This document shows, in pieces, positions 1 through 10,955 of a stretch of 64,000 nt of DNA. The DNA lies in the NCBI GenBank assembly GCA_031763025.1, contig JASSKH010000010.1, forward strand, positions 7,063,901 to 7,127,900, read 5' to 3'. The stretch's first letter is position 1. Each line of letters starts with the position of its first letter. The notes beneath the pieces are model-generated. The model was not told the origin of the DNA. It saw only the letters and a program-made list of their open reading frames with translations, and did no database searches. A program made the position numbers and the translations under genes. The stretch comes from Macrocystis pyrifera. Taxonomy: Eukaryota; Sar; Phaeophyceae; Laminariales; Laminariaceae.

Positions 1-714
1 TAAATATAGTGTGCGGGAAGGGCGCCCCCGAAAGCAAACAAAAAATTCCGGTTTTATTTCGTTTGTGGGCATTGGTTGCGTCGGAAAGGTGGGGGTACTG
101 CGTGCGATACTACCGCGCTGTCGGAACTCAACGGCGGACACTGAATTGGAGCAATAAACAGATTGCTAGAGAGCGATACATGGTTGACGTTGACAACCTG
201 TGTATGAATGCCGAGGAGAACGATTTTCGTACATGCCTAAAGGTAGTTCGGGGACACAACACACCCAGTGAGCAACGCGCCCGGGGGGCAACAAGCTCAG
301 CAGTGCGTTGTAGAACAAAGACTTGTACGGGACGATTTCGGTTCGGCGCAAGCGAAGCTCGTACCTGTCGATGGGAAGGCACATTAGACACCCTGTTTTT
401 TTTCTCCGCAGACGAAACTGGATCAACGAAGATAGGGATTATACATGGCACACAAATCCAACGAGCTAATAAACCCGGGCAGCAACAAGCCCAGGAAGCA
501 ACACCGCCAGGGAGTAGTGCTGTATCCTTCGCGATAATACTCGCCCCGGGGGGCGTTCTGGTGCGATGCAAACGAAGACCTGGTACTATATGTGCGTACC
601 GGCTGATATGAAAGCGTGCAAAGGTTGTGTTCTGTAGGGTACTTACATAACCATACCGGGGGTATTTTTTGCGGGTATTATCCTACAAAGAGCTTGTGTA
701 AGTTCCGTACGACA
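1..714. other. No gene recognised
   Basis: One + frame stays open from 9 to 611, but its composition shows no domain, signal or splice logic, and an open frame of this length is not surprising in a window this size. Two GC-rich spots at 280-289 and 545-554 share cccggggggc. Nothing else is seen. Confidence 0.5.
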
Positions 715-1520
715 TGCATACCCGTACTCGTACCCGCAACTTCTGTAAGTTCCGTACCACTTTCATATCCGTGCCCGGAACTTTTTGGGAGTTCTGTAAG
801 GCTCTTGCATGATACCCGGGAGACCGGTATACCTTTGTCACAATACCCGGGGTACGGTCCTTGTCTTGAAAACCGTGGCATACAGCAACATCAACAACAG
901 CAACAAACGAAAATGGGTGGCATTGGCCTGTACCAGGTATCAGGTGTATGTTACCTGGTATGGTTTTAGTGTATGTGCAGTATGATACCAATCGCAGCAG
1001 TATGCCACGTACATTCTACCTGGTATGTATTTCTTTCACCTGTTTCAATATGTTGTCCTTTCGCCCCCTTGAGCTCCATGTATTACCATGGTACCCGTAC
1101 TCGGAAATCCATGAGGCTCGGTACGACACTTATGCCCGTACCCGGAACTTCCGTAAGTTATGTGCACCCGTGACAAATACCCGGGGTACGGGTACAAGTT
1201 TTCTATACTCGTACCTGCCCGGAACTTCTGTGAGTTAAGTACGCCCGCTTCACAATACCCGGAACTTCTGCGAGTTCTCCTTAAGACTTTCACGCCCGTA
1301 CCCGGATATTCTGTGAGTTCTGTGCGCGCGTGCCGCAATACCCCGGGTACATACGGGTACAACTTTTTTATGCCTGCCCGGAATTTCTGTGAGTTCTGTG
1401 CGCCCGCGGCACAATACCCGGAGTTCTGTGCGTTCTGTAAGACTTTCATACATTTTCATACCCGTACCCGGAACTTCTATGCGTTCTGTAAGACATCCGA
1501 ACCCGTGCGCGGAATACACG
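715..1520. repeat. Degenerate minisatellite, 60-70 bp unit
   Basis: Repeated blocks of the kind cccgtacccggaacttct followed by gtgagttctgtgcgcccg recur about ten times with drifting sequence and spacing. The array is interrupted at 890-1060 by unrelated sequence that carries three copies of the TACCWGGTA palindrome. The many open frames here on both strands are products of the repeat and are not genes. Confidence 0.8.
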
Positions 1521-1924
1521 AACCCTGCAGATCATAGCCTTGGAAACGTGCATATTTTCTGTTCTTTCATTCCGCCGTGCTCGTGCTTATTTTGTTTCCA
1601 CTAGATAGCTGCAAAAGCGCCCCCACGCTAATTTCGAGTACTTTCCCCCCCGCCAATAAAAATCGTTGCTGTTTGGAAGGGATTTATTGCTGCCAGAGTG
1701 TACTTGGAGTGGTGCTACTGTCGTGACATGTTGGATTTGATCGCACGACGAACCCACATTGACTTGGATTATTCCTTCTGTAGGTGGCGATACTGAACTA
1801 CTGCAAAGCCCTGCCCGCTAAGTTTTTGGCTCTTCTGGTGAACCACGCGCGACACCTACACAGGCTGGAAATATACGGTGAGGTTTAAGCGCTGGCCATG
1901 ACATGTCGCGACGGGTAAAGGGAA
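1521..1924. other. Spacer, nothing recognised
   Basis: Ordinary mixed sequence with no convincing frame, splice pair or repeat. Confidence 0.4.
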
Positions 1925-2188
1925 GAAGGGGGGGGTGCATTCATGCCATGCATGGCCGTAGTCGTACAACCATAGACCCTCTGCATCCCTACCATCCTGG
2001 GGCGGTACACGCCTGGTTTTAAACGACAAGGCAGGCATCGCTTGCACCTAGCGCGAAGCGCCGTGAGGTGTTCGGCGAGTCGCAAGAAGGGTGAGCTACA
2101 TCCTAATGTTGATAAGAACGGCATGTGAGGCGGTTTTCGGCACATCTGCGGGTGCGTTCTTGCTCGAGTTGCATGATACGTCGGCCAC
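1925..2188 (+). repeat. Dispersed ~280 bp repeat with G-run end, copy 1
   Basis: It starts at a G-run, then catgcatggccgtagtcg, a middle block about agcacg/aggcaggc, then gcgaagcgccgtgaggtg and ends near a ggccac motif. The same order of blocks occurs at 52241-52511 on this strand and at 61656-61931 and 63694-63940 on the other. It has no coding capacity. It could be a SINE without a clear tRNA head, or a MITE. Confidence 0.7.
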
Positions 2189-2631
2189 GCGTGTCGTGCG
2201 TTCGGTCTGCGACTCACTTGGGTACTAATGAGAACATACTTGTTTCGTTGGGTCGGGTTAGGTTGGGGTGGATTGGATGGGCGGTTGAGTGGGGGGGGCG
2301 AGTGGCATTGGTCCGCGGGGCTGTCTAGATTGAGTTGGGAAGTCCAATTAGCCATGTGGTCAACAAGACGGTTTTGGCAGGGATGATTTCGATCCGAAAT
2401 GAAGCTGCGTACAGACGATGTATGACCCGCATTGAAGGACACACTATCTGACAACTCATTGACACATTCTTAATTTTCGCGCCTCCTTCAGGTGCCGCCT
2501 TTGTGCCCGCGCCTCATGGCCACGGCAGTACTGCCAAGAGCAAGCAAAACGGCGGCAGGAAAAATGTCAGGTGTGCCACTCATCATGAAGCCGGTGTAAA
2601 GCAACGGTAGCAAGGACGTCAGGGTGTGGAA
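2189..2631. other. Spacer, nothing recognised
   Basis: G-rich stretch at 2245-2320 (short ggttgggg-like runs) and otherwise plain sequence. Confidence 0.4.
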
Positions 2632-2712
2632 AGGGGGGGGTGTACGTACTCGATAGGAGAGATGGTTTTCGATCTCATGCATGGCCGCAGTCGTATGACC
2701 ATAGACCCAGGG
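2632..2712 (+). repeat. Fragment of the G-run dispersed repeat
   Basis: Shows the G-run, then catgcatggccgcagtcg and gaccataga as in copy 1. The rest of the unit is missing. Confidence 0.6.
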
Positions 2713-4090
2713 TGTGTGTGGGGGGTAGCTTGAGTGTTTTTTTTTGTCGTGGAGGTCCAGTTTCGCTGGCGGGTGCCATGGGTTTGTCACGCGGGATTTC
2801 CCCTCGTCGCGGTGTTGCTGTCACTGTTAATGAGAAGGCAGGTGTTGCAGAAGAGCTTACGTTGGTGTTGATGGTGTGGTATGCCGTGTGTCTACTGTTT
2901 TGTGGTGCTGTTCATGAGTTTGAATCACGAGGGTGATAATTGAATTTCCCCGGCCGTGTGTTAGCTTTTGCTTGAGTTTCTTGTGGCCGCGATCGGTCGT
3001 TACGAGAGTGCCCCTCGTTATGCCAGGGGTTTTTGGGCTTCACCGGCTCTTGGCGGCGGTTGTTATGTGTTGGCCCGCCCCAGCCCGTTGGCGTGCGGCC
3101 GGCACTGATAGAACTGCGCGGTGCCTTTGTTTTACGGCTGTGAAGGTAGACGATCGACACAGCTACCCCCGCTACTGATACGCTGCCCCCGCCGCTACCC
3201 AACCAGCTGTGTCCTTTCTTATTTGTCGCTGTCGCTACCGTTCGACTCGCACGCGCTTCCCTAACACACCCCCCCCCCTCCCACCTCCTACTTTCCTCGG
3301 CGAATCGACCAACCAGCCGAGTGGACTACAATCGCATGCTGGCGAAGACTACCGGCATCCTGAAAGGCCTCGATGCAGGACGTCCGAAGCTAACGGTCAT
3401 TAGGTGAGGCAGAACCTCCTAGGTATACCTATGCATTCGCTATTATTGTTTTTCTCCCTCCAGCTCCCTCTGCTGTGAGTGAGGGTGAACAAACGTCTTG
3501 GAGGGCGCACTTGGGTTGTCTTCCCCCCCCAGGGGTGTCACGCTGTTCATTCTAAGTGAATAGTGTTGTTTGGCTCGAGGAGAAATAAACGTGTTGGGTG
3601 TACGTAGAGAGCATAGATTCCTTTTTTTATTTTTTATTTTCTTTATGAGAGGATGAACCAGGAAACTGGACGACGTCCGTCCGCTGTCTGTTGGTTGATA
3701 CCACAAGGTATGTTAGCCGCGAGTACAAAGGTAGTTCCCTGCCGTCCCTTGCCCTCCCTTTCCCCTCCCCATCCCGACGTGTCCTGTTCCGCCGCTGCCT
3801 TTCCTTCCGACCGGCGCTTGTATCGACTCTACTTATATCACAGGACCAAGAAAGAGCTTTTGAGAGAACAAGAAGGATCGACGTGAAAATCTTCAGTTTG
3901 TTTTCCGCGACGGATAGAAGGCGTGAAGAGCCGGCCGTATGCAAGGGAACTGCTGATGTTTGCTACATACAGCAGCGGTATACCTACAGTCTAAATCCCT
4001 GAAGGACAGCGACCACCTTTTCGGAGGGAAAAACTACTTGGAACTACTGCAGAATGATTTTTGGAGCACCGCGAGGGTTAGCTTAACCCG
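2713..4090. other. Spacer with one weak first-exon candidate
   Basis: A frame open to 2936 has no supporting feature. At 3336 an ATG opens a short frame that runs 68 bp to a good donor (tag|gtgagg at 3403/3404) behind a pyrimidine-rich stretch, which is how a first exon would look. No phase-compatible second exon was found, so I do not call it a gene. Confidence 0.3.
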
Positions 4091-4212
4091 TTGGAGATCC
4101 CAGACGGAAGGAGTTGATCCATTGGGAACTTCAGACGGACAGAACGACCCATCGGGGGCTTGAAGACGGAAAGAGCGACCCATCTGGGACTGCAGATGGA
4201 AAGAGCTACGAC
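4091..4212 (+). repeat. 31 bp tandem repeat, four units
   Basis: Units begin at 4091, 4122, 4152 and 4183 and share the pattern ttgggaacttcagacgga followed by aagagcgaccca. Confidence 0.85.
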
Positions 4213-4383
4213 AAAAAAAGAAGTGACGATAACAGCAGTATTGGCCACCGCTTTTTTCGTGTGTCCGAAATTACACGTGAAAGGAATCGTATTAATACGA
4301 GGTGTGTGCAACATGGATGCCCCTGTGCGCTCACGCCATGCAATAATTGAAGACGGAGGCCAATTTTGCCACTTTCTTTCGCG

Positions 4384-4421
<38 letters not shown>
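4384..4421 (+). repeat. Poly(dC) run, 38 bases
   Basis: Uninterrupted C run. It creates long false Pro/Gly frames on the two strands. Confidence 0.98.
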
Positions 4422-4424
<3 letters not shown>

Positions 4425-5030
4425 TCGACAAATCTATGAATCTTGAATACCGGGATATACGCGCGTGCCCCCTCGGCTGTGAATACGGTATCGCACGTGT
4501 TTTTTGGGCGCTTCGTCGTACTATGATACGATACGTTTTTTTTACTGAACGAAGTATGGGAATAGTTCCGACGAGAAGCTGTATACATTGTAGAGTTTTT
4601 GGTTTAGACAGGTTGGGGAAATCGACATTTCCGTGCTATTTAAGGTCACGCGACCGCAAACCCACGGGAAGTAGACTACCACTTAAGTGAGAATAGGAAA
4701 TCAATATTTCCTCGGGAACGGGATATAAATGGGACCGTGGGGACGCTATTTGCGCGGCAACGGGAATATTTTCCCACAGTTCCTGCGGGAATCATGCGGG
4801 CATTGCTCCGAGGATTGCTGTATTTGTTTGGTAAAAATCTGTGGGGGGTTATCAGCGGTAGTGGGAAGCTGGACAACCGCGACACCAGGATTCCATCGAA
4901 TTTGAGGCCGCGGCGCAAACTTTTTCTGGCGACAGACTGCTTGGAATTCGTGTGGAGTGTATTTTGCAATTATCTACGTTTACCTAGGGTTTCTATTAAG
5001 GAACAGGAGCAAAATTAAAAACCTGTCCCA
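4422..5030. other. Spacer, nothing recognised
   Basis: No convincing exon or repeat. A 93-residue + frame here has no supporting feature. Confidence 0.4.
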
Positions 5031-5360
5031 CTCATCAAAATGATAAGAAAACGGTACACCCTGACACACCAGTTATTTTTTGCCAGTTTACGGCGGAAAA
5101 AATGATAACCAGGTAATCAGGGTGCAGCGAACCCAAGTTAGATGACATTTTATGGTCATGGTACACCGTTTTCTGATAAAATGTCATATGTCCATCCGGG
5201 TCACAAAAATGACAAAAAACGGTACACCAGTGTATTTTTGCCAGCTTGCGGTACACAAAATAAAACGAGGTAATCAGGGCACACCAAACCCAGGTTATAG
5301 ATGATGTTTGCGTCATGGTATACCTTTTTCGGGTAAAATATCAATGTCTGGTGTAGCTTA
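5031..5360 (+). repeat. Direct duplication of a ~170 bp block
   Basis: The block from about 5033 to 5200 is repeated from about 5203 to 5360. Both contain aaaacggtacacc, a ttttgccagctt-like segment, aggtaatcaggg, gaacccaggtta-like sequence and a gtcatggtacacc segment. The copies have diverged by roughly a fifth. Confidence 0.75.
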
Positions 5361-5729
5361 CAATCATAAACAAAAACCGCACTCATGAATACAAGCGCTT
5401 TCTCGTATTCATACGAATAGTCAAACGTAGCCTATATGCTTGGACAAATATCTCACGAATGAGAAAGTTTCCAAAAAATGACGAAACCGAGGGAAAACGT
5501 AGAATCGGCGAAAAAACGATAACGAAATAAATGGCTAGAACAATCGAAAAATTGATCCACCAAAACCTGAGAAAAAAATGGAAATTAATCAAAACTGAGC
5601 GAGACAAATGCGAAAAACGGTTACAACGATGAAAAAAAACAGGCCTCTGTTAGGGGCCCGTCTTAACGAGAGACCCTTTTCATGAAAATCGAATAGGAAA
5701 AAATTAATTTGATTTGGTTTGAATATAAT
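5361..5729. other. AT-rich spacer
   Basis: AT-rich with no supported frame. It lies directly before the candidate exon at 5730. Confidence 0.4.
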
Positions 5730-6036
5730 TTCGTGAAAAATATGCCGTTGGGTCCTATCGAGGACTAGCGTATTTTGCTGAAAAATCAAATAATGCGCAA
5801 GGCCCAAAGGCAACAAACCAGGCGAGCGACGGCCCGCGTCCTCCCCGGGACGCCACGGTCAGCGGCCGTTTGTTTCTGCCGGCACCGCCGAAGAGACTCG
5901 CTCTTGGGACGTCTTGGGTGGCTGGCGCAGGCCCGAAGCCCCATGCGGGCAGCAGCGACGAAGATACAGCGATCGAACTTCTGAGCGAAGTCGTGACTGG
6001 TCGGTACTCGTGTGGTTTGCGAGGCAAAGAGGGATG
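5730..6036 (+). CDS. Candidate exon, unknown protein
   Basis: A + frame of about 100 codons without a Met, ending at a TGA at 6034-6036. Its last third is acidic and helical-looking (GSSDEDTAIELLSEVVTGRY), the middle is Pro/Arg-rich, and GC rises sharply over 5820-6000 compared with the AT-rich flank. I read it as an internal or terminal exon whose acceptor lies somewhere in 5730-5800, for example after the ag at 5791-5792 or nearby. The opposite strand is also open over the same codons (5755-6027), so the strand is not certain. No family is recognised. A second short coding-like frame follows at 6083. Confidence 0.4.
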
Positions 6037-6082
6037 AAAAAGTGGGTTTGCGACGGCCTTGTGAATTTATGAGGCACCGCGG

Positions 6083-6247
6083 ATGGTCTACTCTGTGCTA
6101 GGGGCCGTCGGACCTCGCACTGCGGGTGCTCCGGTGACCCTGTCTCTCGGGAATGAAGCAGTCGACGACACGCCTCAAGTTTGCGTGGCTTGCTTCGGTT
6201 TCAGGAACATGCCACGTCGCGTTGGACAAACTCCCCAAATTGAATAA
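6083..6247 (+). CDS. Small ORF, 54 residues, unknown
   Basis: Starts at ATG 6083 (MVYSVLGAVGPRTAG...) and ends at TAA 6245-6247. It contains a CVAC pair near its centre and balanced protein-like composition, and it shares the GC-rich island with the frame just upstream. The two could be neighbouring exons of one gene with a short intron ending at the ctgtgctag acceptor near 6100, but the phases do not force this. No family recognised. Confidence 0.3.
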   Translation: MVYSVLGAVGPRTAGAPVTLSLGNEAVDDTPQVCVACFGFRNMPRRVGQTPQIE

Positions 6248-6422
6248 CTCGAATATCAAAAGAAGTCCCAAAAGACGCCTTGTCGAATTCGTTTTTTTGT
6301 TTGATTCGGATCAAAAGTCAACAGGCCTGTTTGTTTGGTATTCACTTGTCAATCAGTCAGATGCAAATAAAATCGAACGAAAAAAATATTGGCGGAGTAT
6401 CATAGAAAAAGTTTCTCGTTAA

Positions 6423-6515
6423 CCCTTTTAATTAAGACTGCAGTTCCGTTTTGGGGACAAACCAGTCAAATTCTAAGTTATTTGTCCCCAAGACGGGCCT
6501 GAGGTACTGAAAGGG
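6423..6515. mobile_element. MITE flanked by TTAA (piggyBac-like ends)
   Basis: A 93 bp element begins ccctttt and ends aaaggg, with TTAA directly on both sides (6419-6422 and 6516-6519). Its inner parts also pair: ccgttttggggacaaa against tttgtccccaagacgg. TTAA duplications with CCC/GGG ends are the hallmark of piggyBac transposons and their non-autonomous derivatives. It has no coding sequence. Confidence 0.65.
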
Positions 6516-6519
6516 TTAA

Positions 6520-7429
6520 TACGGGCCCTAAGGGTTAGGCTTACAGCGCCTGAATGGTGGCCGCGTCTTGTCGAAGTCGAAAGCCACCCCACCGTTGGGA
6601 GTAGCGTCTCATACAGTCTCGAGGCAAACTCTACGTCATTGAAACAGAATAGTTGAATTCGTCATACTGCGATGCGACCGCTGTGTTCAACGACCTGGTG
6701 GAGATGTTGCATCGACAAGCAACACAGGCTGGCTCAAGCAAAAGTGTTTCAAATTGCATCCGCCACGAATGCCGCACGCAATAGCCCCTCGAATGTCATA
6801 CAGTGGATATCATGGTGACCGCCATGCGCAGTGGAACAGGGGGACATCGCCATTTTGTTTTATTAAGGATCCAGGACTGGCGCTAGCGGCGAAAACGTGT
6901 CCTCACCAACCACAGACTTTCCGAAAGGTCAACAACAAGTAATGGTCGGCCTCTTCCTCCGTAGAAGGAAACCCTTTGTTTTTTTTGTTTGATGCACGAC
7001 ATGGTTCCACAGGTTCCCCAAGGCATGCCATTGTTTGTTTTAGCTCAAATATTTGAAGATTTGACTGAGTGAGGTCAATAGCAAGTACCTCTGCTAGAGT
7101 TTAACGTCAAACGTCGATGATACATTGAAACTATAACCAATTACTAAGCAACCACCCAAAGTGTACATGATTTCCGCACTAACCCTCGAATTTCCATGCC
7201 CCTTTTAGGAGATATATCCTGAACGTTTTGCACACGTGTATTGTGAGCCCAGGTCGACCCGTTTACAAACGGCGGTTTTGTGGGGGGGCATTTCGCCTGG
7301 AATTCGGGGTACATTAAGGCCCAGACATCCAACGACAACATGGCAGAGGTGACAGCATCATTCACTATTTTCGACGACACGAATGATTGAAATGTGACAT
7401 TGTCATACTGTTTGTTTTGAATTTTTCAG
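6520..7429. other. Spacer, weak coding hints only
   Basis: A + frame from roughly 6635 to 6942 reads through but shows no clear domain. Nothing else is supported. Confidence 0.35.
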
Positions 7430-7556
7430 CAAGGAGGTCGGGGTCAACATGTTTGTGTGGATGATTATTCTTGCATTCTCGATGGGATCGCTGGCTGTTG
7501 TACTGCTTCTGGGCGTGAACGTACGGTGTTTGCCTCGTTCACGACGCATGCTATGA
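7430..7556 (+). CDS. Candidate terminal exon with a membrane segment
   Basis: A clear acceptor (ttgaatttttcag, ending 7429) is followed by a frame that passes ATG 7449 and stops at TGA 7554-7556. The peptide from the Met is 35 residues: a hydrophobic helix of about 21 residues (FVWMIILAFSM...LLLGV) followed by a basic end (RCLPRSRRML). That is the layout of a C-terminal transmembrane anchor with a short positively charged cytosolic tail. The preceding exon was not found. The alternative is a free-standing small membrane peptide starting at 7449. Confidence 0.35.
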
Positions 7557-8395
7557 TGTTAGGGATTGCAATGAGGGGTAGCACTTTGTTAAGACCGTCC
7601 GGTTACAGGCCACAATAGAGTTAAGACCAAGTATACCGGCTTGTGAGGATGATAAAACTACTTTTGGGAGACACGTGCTTAGGATAGAAGTGCACCTACG
7701 CTTTTTTCCTTCTGGGGCTCCTCACTTGAGGCGCTCTACACTATTAGTAAGTCACCTGGAAACTGACCTTGATAATCAGTATCCGGTGAGACCACTTCTA
7801 GAGAGTACTACCGTATGTAACTGCCTCTTGGGTGCCTTACCATAAACCCTATACGCGCTACGACAGTTTCCCCTTGCGCGGAACAAAGGTTATACACGCC
7901 GTAAAAATGATGTAACTGGACCAGCAGCTGTGACCGACTGCTTAAAAAAACATTTAAATATAACATTACCCTAGTTGCCTACTGTAGCTCAAGTAGCGAG
8001 CGGCATGTATTACACTGCCGTTGCCAACCGACGCCAACCCGACCTAGCTATGGCACATACTGGGGGGAGGGGTTATAAAAACCAAATGATCTAAAGTTGG
8101 ACAAGTTAGAAAAAAAATGGTTTTCTCCTCAATCGTCCTGTGATCACAGCACTCCGATTTGTTTTACTGTACGTTCTGAAACTTTGGACATGGACAGGAT
8201 GTCAACAAAAGGCTGATCAGGACGCCCTAGGGACGGGTTTACTAATTTACGTTTGTTCCGCAGTAAAACATATTACCATATTATTAGTAAAGAGAAGACC
8301 ACGTTTTAGGGCTTGTCACGAGGTGGTCTTAAAATGAGAGTTATTAATAGTTGCGTACCACGTATTCGAGAAAATGGTTGACACATACAAACTTA
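7557..8395. other. Spacer, nothing recognised
   Basis: Mixed sequence. A small hairpin (agaccacg...cgaggtggtct) lies near 8297-8330. Confidence 0.4.
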
Positions 8396-8478
8396 GCTAA
8401 TCCTAAGCCTAATCCTAAGCCTAAGCCTAAATTAAAGCCTAACCCGAAGCCAATCAGAGCAACCCTAATCCTGACCCT
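8396..8478. repeat. Interstitial telomere-like repeat
   Basis: A short degenerate array of cctaa/cctaag units (taatcctaagcctaatcc, then aaccctaatcctgaccctg). On the other strand this reads TTAGG/TTAGGC/TTAGGG-like. A second, shorter patch of ccctaac/cccctac type lies at about 56619-56650. Confidence 0.65.
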
Positions 8479-9798
8479 GCGCCAATCAGACAAAATCTCG
8501 AATATGTAGTGGTAAGCTCTACTGCCTAAAATGGGTGCACACAACTGCTGTATCACTGTTTGGCCAATGTGTGTCTGGCTGATGAGGGTCCTCAGCTGAG
8601 GGACTGCAGTAGCATTAGTGTCTCAATCTCGTGAGAATACCACGCATGTATTGTATTTTTAGCATGGCAAGACCATGGGGTTGTCCATCATTTCAGGAGG
8701 GGTCGCCCTTTCTTTCCTTTCGCTCAAGGTCAGTTTTTGGGTGAGGTATACTTAAGGGCTCTTCAAGTGAGTAAATAACCTCATAAATTTAAATATGCAT
8801 GCACCCCCATCGAGGCATTCATGTCACCAGGGCGGCCTGAGTGCTGGACTGGATTTCGCGAACCCAAGCATCTGAAAAAGTCCCCAGTAGTATCTGTACT
8901 GTGTGTGATACTGGGTCCCTCTATACAGCAGTGTGCCAGTTGAGTAGTGCCGGTTGCCGGTAATAAATGTTGCCTGTGGAATCGCTTCACCCATATGGGA
9001 TTCACCAGTCACAGCGCAGTGTAGGAGTGTGTGTGCGGATTGGTGTCTCCCTTGCCGCTGTTGTGATAGTGCCGGCACGCATACCGATACTTTGGAGCGA
9101 CAACTACTTATTACTGTACTCGTTGACCAGGTACCAGGTACTTTTTAGGACACAAACGGACACCCCACAGGCCGACACAAACCCGTATGGTGGTTCTTTT
9201 ATTTCCGTTCTCTGAGTAGTATATCACAGCACACTACAGTATACCGTACCAGGTACGTACGTACACACTGCTGGGGGCAACGAAGAGCTAGCTCCACGGG
9301 CGGAGCCGTGGCAGTACCGCTAGTGTTCTATGAAATAACCGCGCCAACGGGAAGTCAACGAGCAGAAGTGCTTTAGCCGATCGCCCACGCACAATAAAAA
9401 AAGCACCACCAGAACTAGTGGGAACACCTATGTATGTGTGTACCAAAACGAATGACGATTCTTGTGTATATACGTACGAGTATACCCATCAGCAATTTTC
9501 GACATCATCTGAAAAAAGCCTGTTGGCGTTGCATGAACACACGAAAAACCGTTTCTCTCCATCCGTCACAAGACACGCCGCCTTTATAGAAAATGCCTCC
9601 TAGAGGAGTGCAGTTTACATGGCACAAGTAGTATGTATGCATGCCGTTTCAACCTAGGAATATACATGAACCGGGACAAAAGAAAAACCGTCGTCAGATT
9701 TTTCCACAACGCACCTCGTGCGCACACTCACTCGCGGCGAGAGGTCGTGCCCGGAGACCGTGTGTCTCGACACGCCCCCTACTTTGCCTGCACTTGGC
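8479..9798. other. Spacer with TACCWGGTA motifs
   Basis: No gene seen. Two copies of the TACCWGGTA palindrome (9132, 9247) and a gtacgtacgtac run near 9253 are present. Confidence 0.4.
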
Positions 9799-10058
9799 TC
9801 ACAGAAGCCCGCGGCGAAGGTCTCTGTAGCCACACCCGGCCGTCGACACGGCGGCGGCAGCTACTTTCAACCTGAAATCGAACTCGCTGACCTCCGAATC
9901 TGAGGATATCATTCTGTGATACAACACCTTCTTCAGCTGAGCAGCAAGCAGGTACTCGTAGGTGAACTTCATCTCCACGAGAGAGAGTCCGTTGTTAGGG
10001 GATTGGAAATCCGCACTGACTGGCAGTAGTGTCGAGCCTTCTGCCGTAGACCCCTCGC
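9799..10058 (-). CDS. Terminal exon, unknown protein (85 residues)
   Basis: On the - strand an acceptor (gactttctacag) is followed at 10058 by a frame that starts with two bases completing a codon and runs 85 residues to TGA at 9801-9799. The peptide is clearly protein-like: a polar start (EGSTAEGSTLLPVSADFQ), an amphipathic centre (VEMKFTYEYLLAAQLKKVLY) and an Ala-rich end (KVAAAAVSTAGCGYRDLRR). Other frames over this stretch are longer or carry Met starts but look random. Upstream exons should lie at higher coordinates, beyond the TAC microsatellite. I could not place them and do not recognise the family. Confidence 0.5.
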
Positions 10059-10380
10059 CTGTAGAAAGTCATTAGTCCGCGTCTGTCCCTGCCAACCACG
10101 GTGGTAATTATTAATGACTTGTGGTTGGCTGCTACAGTTTTAGAACGACAGAAGTGCGTAAAATCCCAGACAAGAGCCCACAGGCTGAACAAATAAATAA
10201 GCCTGTGCCCCGAGCAGCTTCGTATATTTATACGAATACTAATGTCAATAATACTACTACATACTGTACGACTATCGGGAATCCACGTGTAGTACCACAC
10301 TGCTCTGTCCGGAAATGTAAGGGATGTTTTTATCCATATAATAACACGTGGATTTTTATTGCATTTCCGGACGCTACTAC

Positions 10381-10415
10381 CACGTACTACTACTACTATA
10401 CTACTGCTACTACTG

Positions 10416-10478
<63 letters not shown>

Positions 10479-10490
10479 TCACTACTACAT
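10381..10490 (+). repeat. (TAC)n microsatellite
   Basis: About 35 nearly perfect tac units. They yield poly-Thr, poly-Tyr, poly-Leu and poly-Ser false frames on the two strands. It lies just upstream, in the sense of transcription, of the exon at 9799-10058. Confidence 0.97.
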
Positions 10491-10870
10491 ACTGGTACGT
10501 ATTTGTATCGAATGGTCACCGGAGTTCCAAGCAGCCGTGATCGTCGTGCCAAAGAGTGGACGAGTGCACCTCTCCTTCTCAAGTAGCAACGTGCCGTGAG
10601 GCTTATGACATGCATATCATAGCTACGGCGGTAGCTCTGTTGTTGGAGCTTCCAGTTCGGCTATGGGTAGAGGATACTGGCCTATGATATATAACGTGTC
10701 GCGAGGTGGATCTTTTTGTGTTTCATCTGTTTTACCAAACGAAAGATTTTGTTTTTGGATCGAGCCGTTATTATTTTACCGATTTATTTTTTACAGCAGT
10801 ATATACATGTATCACCAAAAGATACCACACCAGTTCGTATGCTGTTTTAAAATCGATTCGATGCGAATAC

Positions 10871-10955
10871 GATAGTATGCGATATGATATGATATAGTCT
10901 GATATTGTATGAAACTATATGATATAATATATTATGATATTATATTATTGCATAC
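10871..10955 (+). repeat. AT-rich GATAT satellite-like patch
   Basis: Repeated gatat/tatgata/gatatt words in a short AT-rich block. Confidence 0.6.

Noticed and set aside
9-611. 200-codon open frame on the + strand
   Set aside because: No domain, no border signals and arginine/cysteine-rich random-looking composition. An open frame of this length is not unlikely by chance in 64 kb.
2640-2936. 98-codon + frame
   Set aside because: Its first part is a dispersed repeat fragment. The rest has weak protein character only.
3336-3403. Possible first exon MLAKTTGILKGLDAGRPK
   Set aside because: Good donor but no compatible next exon. Twenty-two codons alone are too little.
10345-10490. CRISPR-like array
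   Set aside because: The repeats are simple trinucleotides without spacers, and the window is eukaryotic.
10121-10615. Poly-Thr, poly-Tyr, poly-Leu and poly-Ser proteins
   Set aside because: They are translations of the TAC microsatellite on the two strands.
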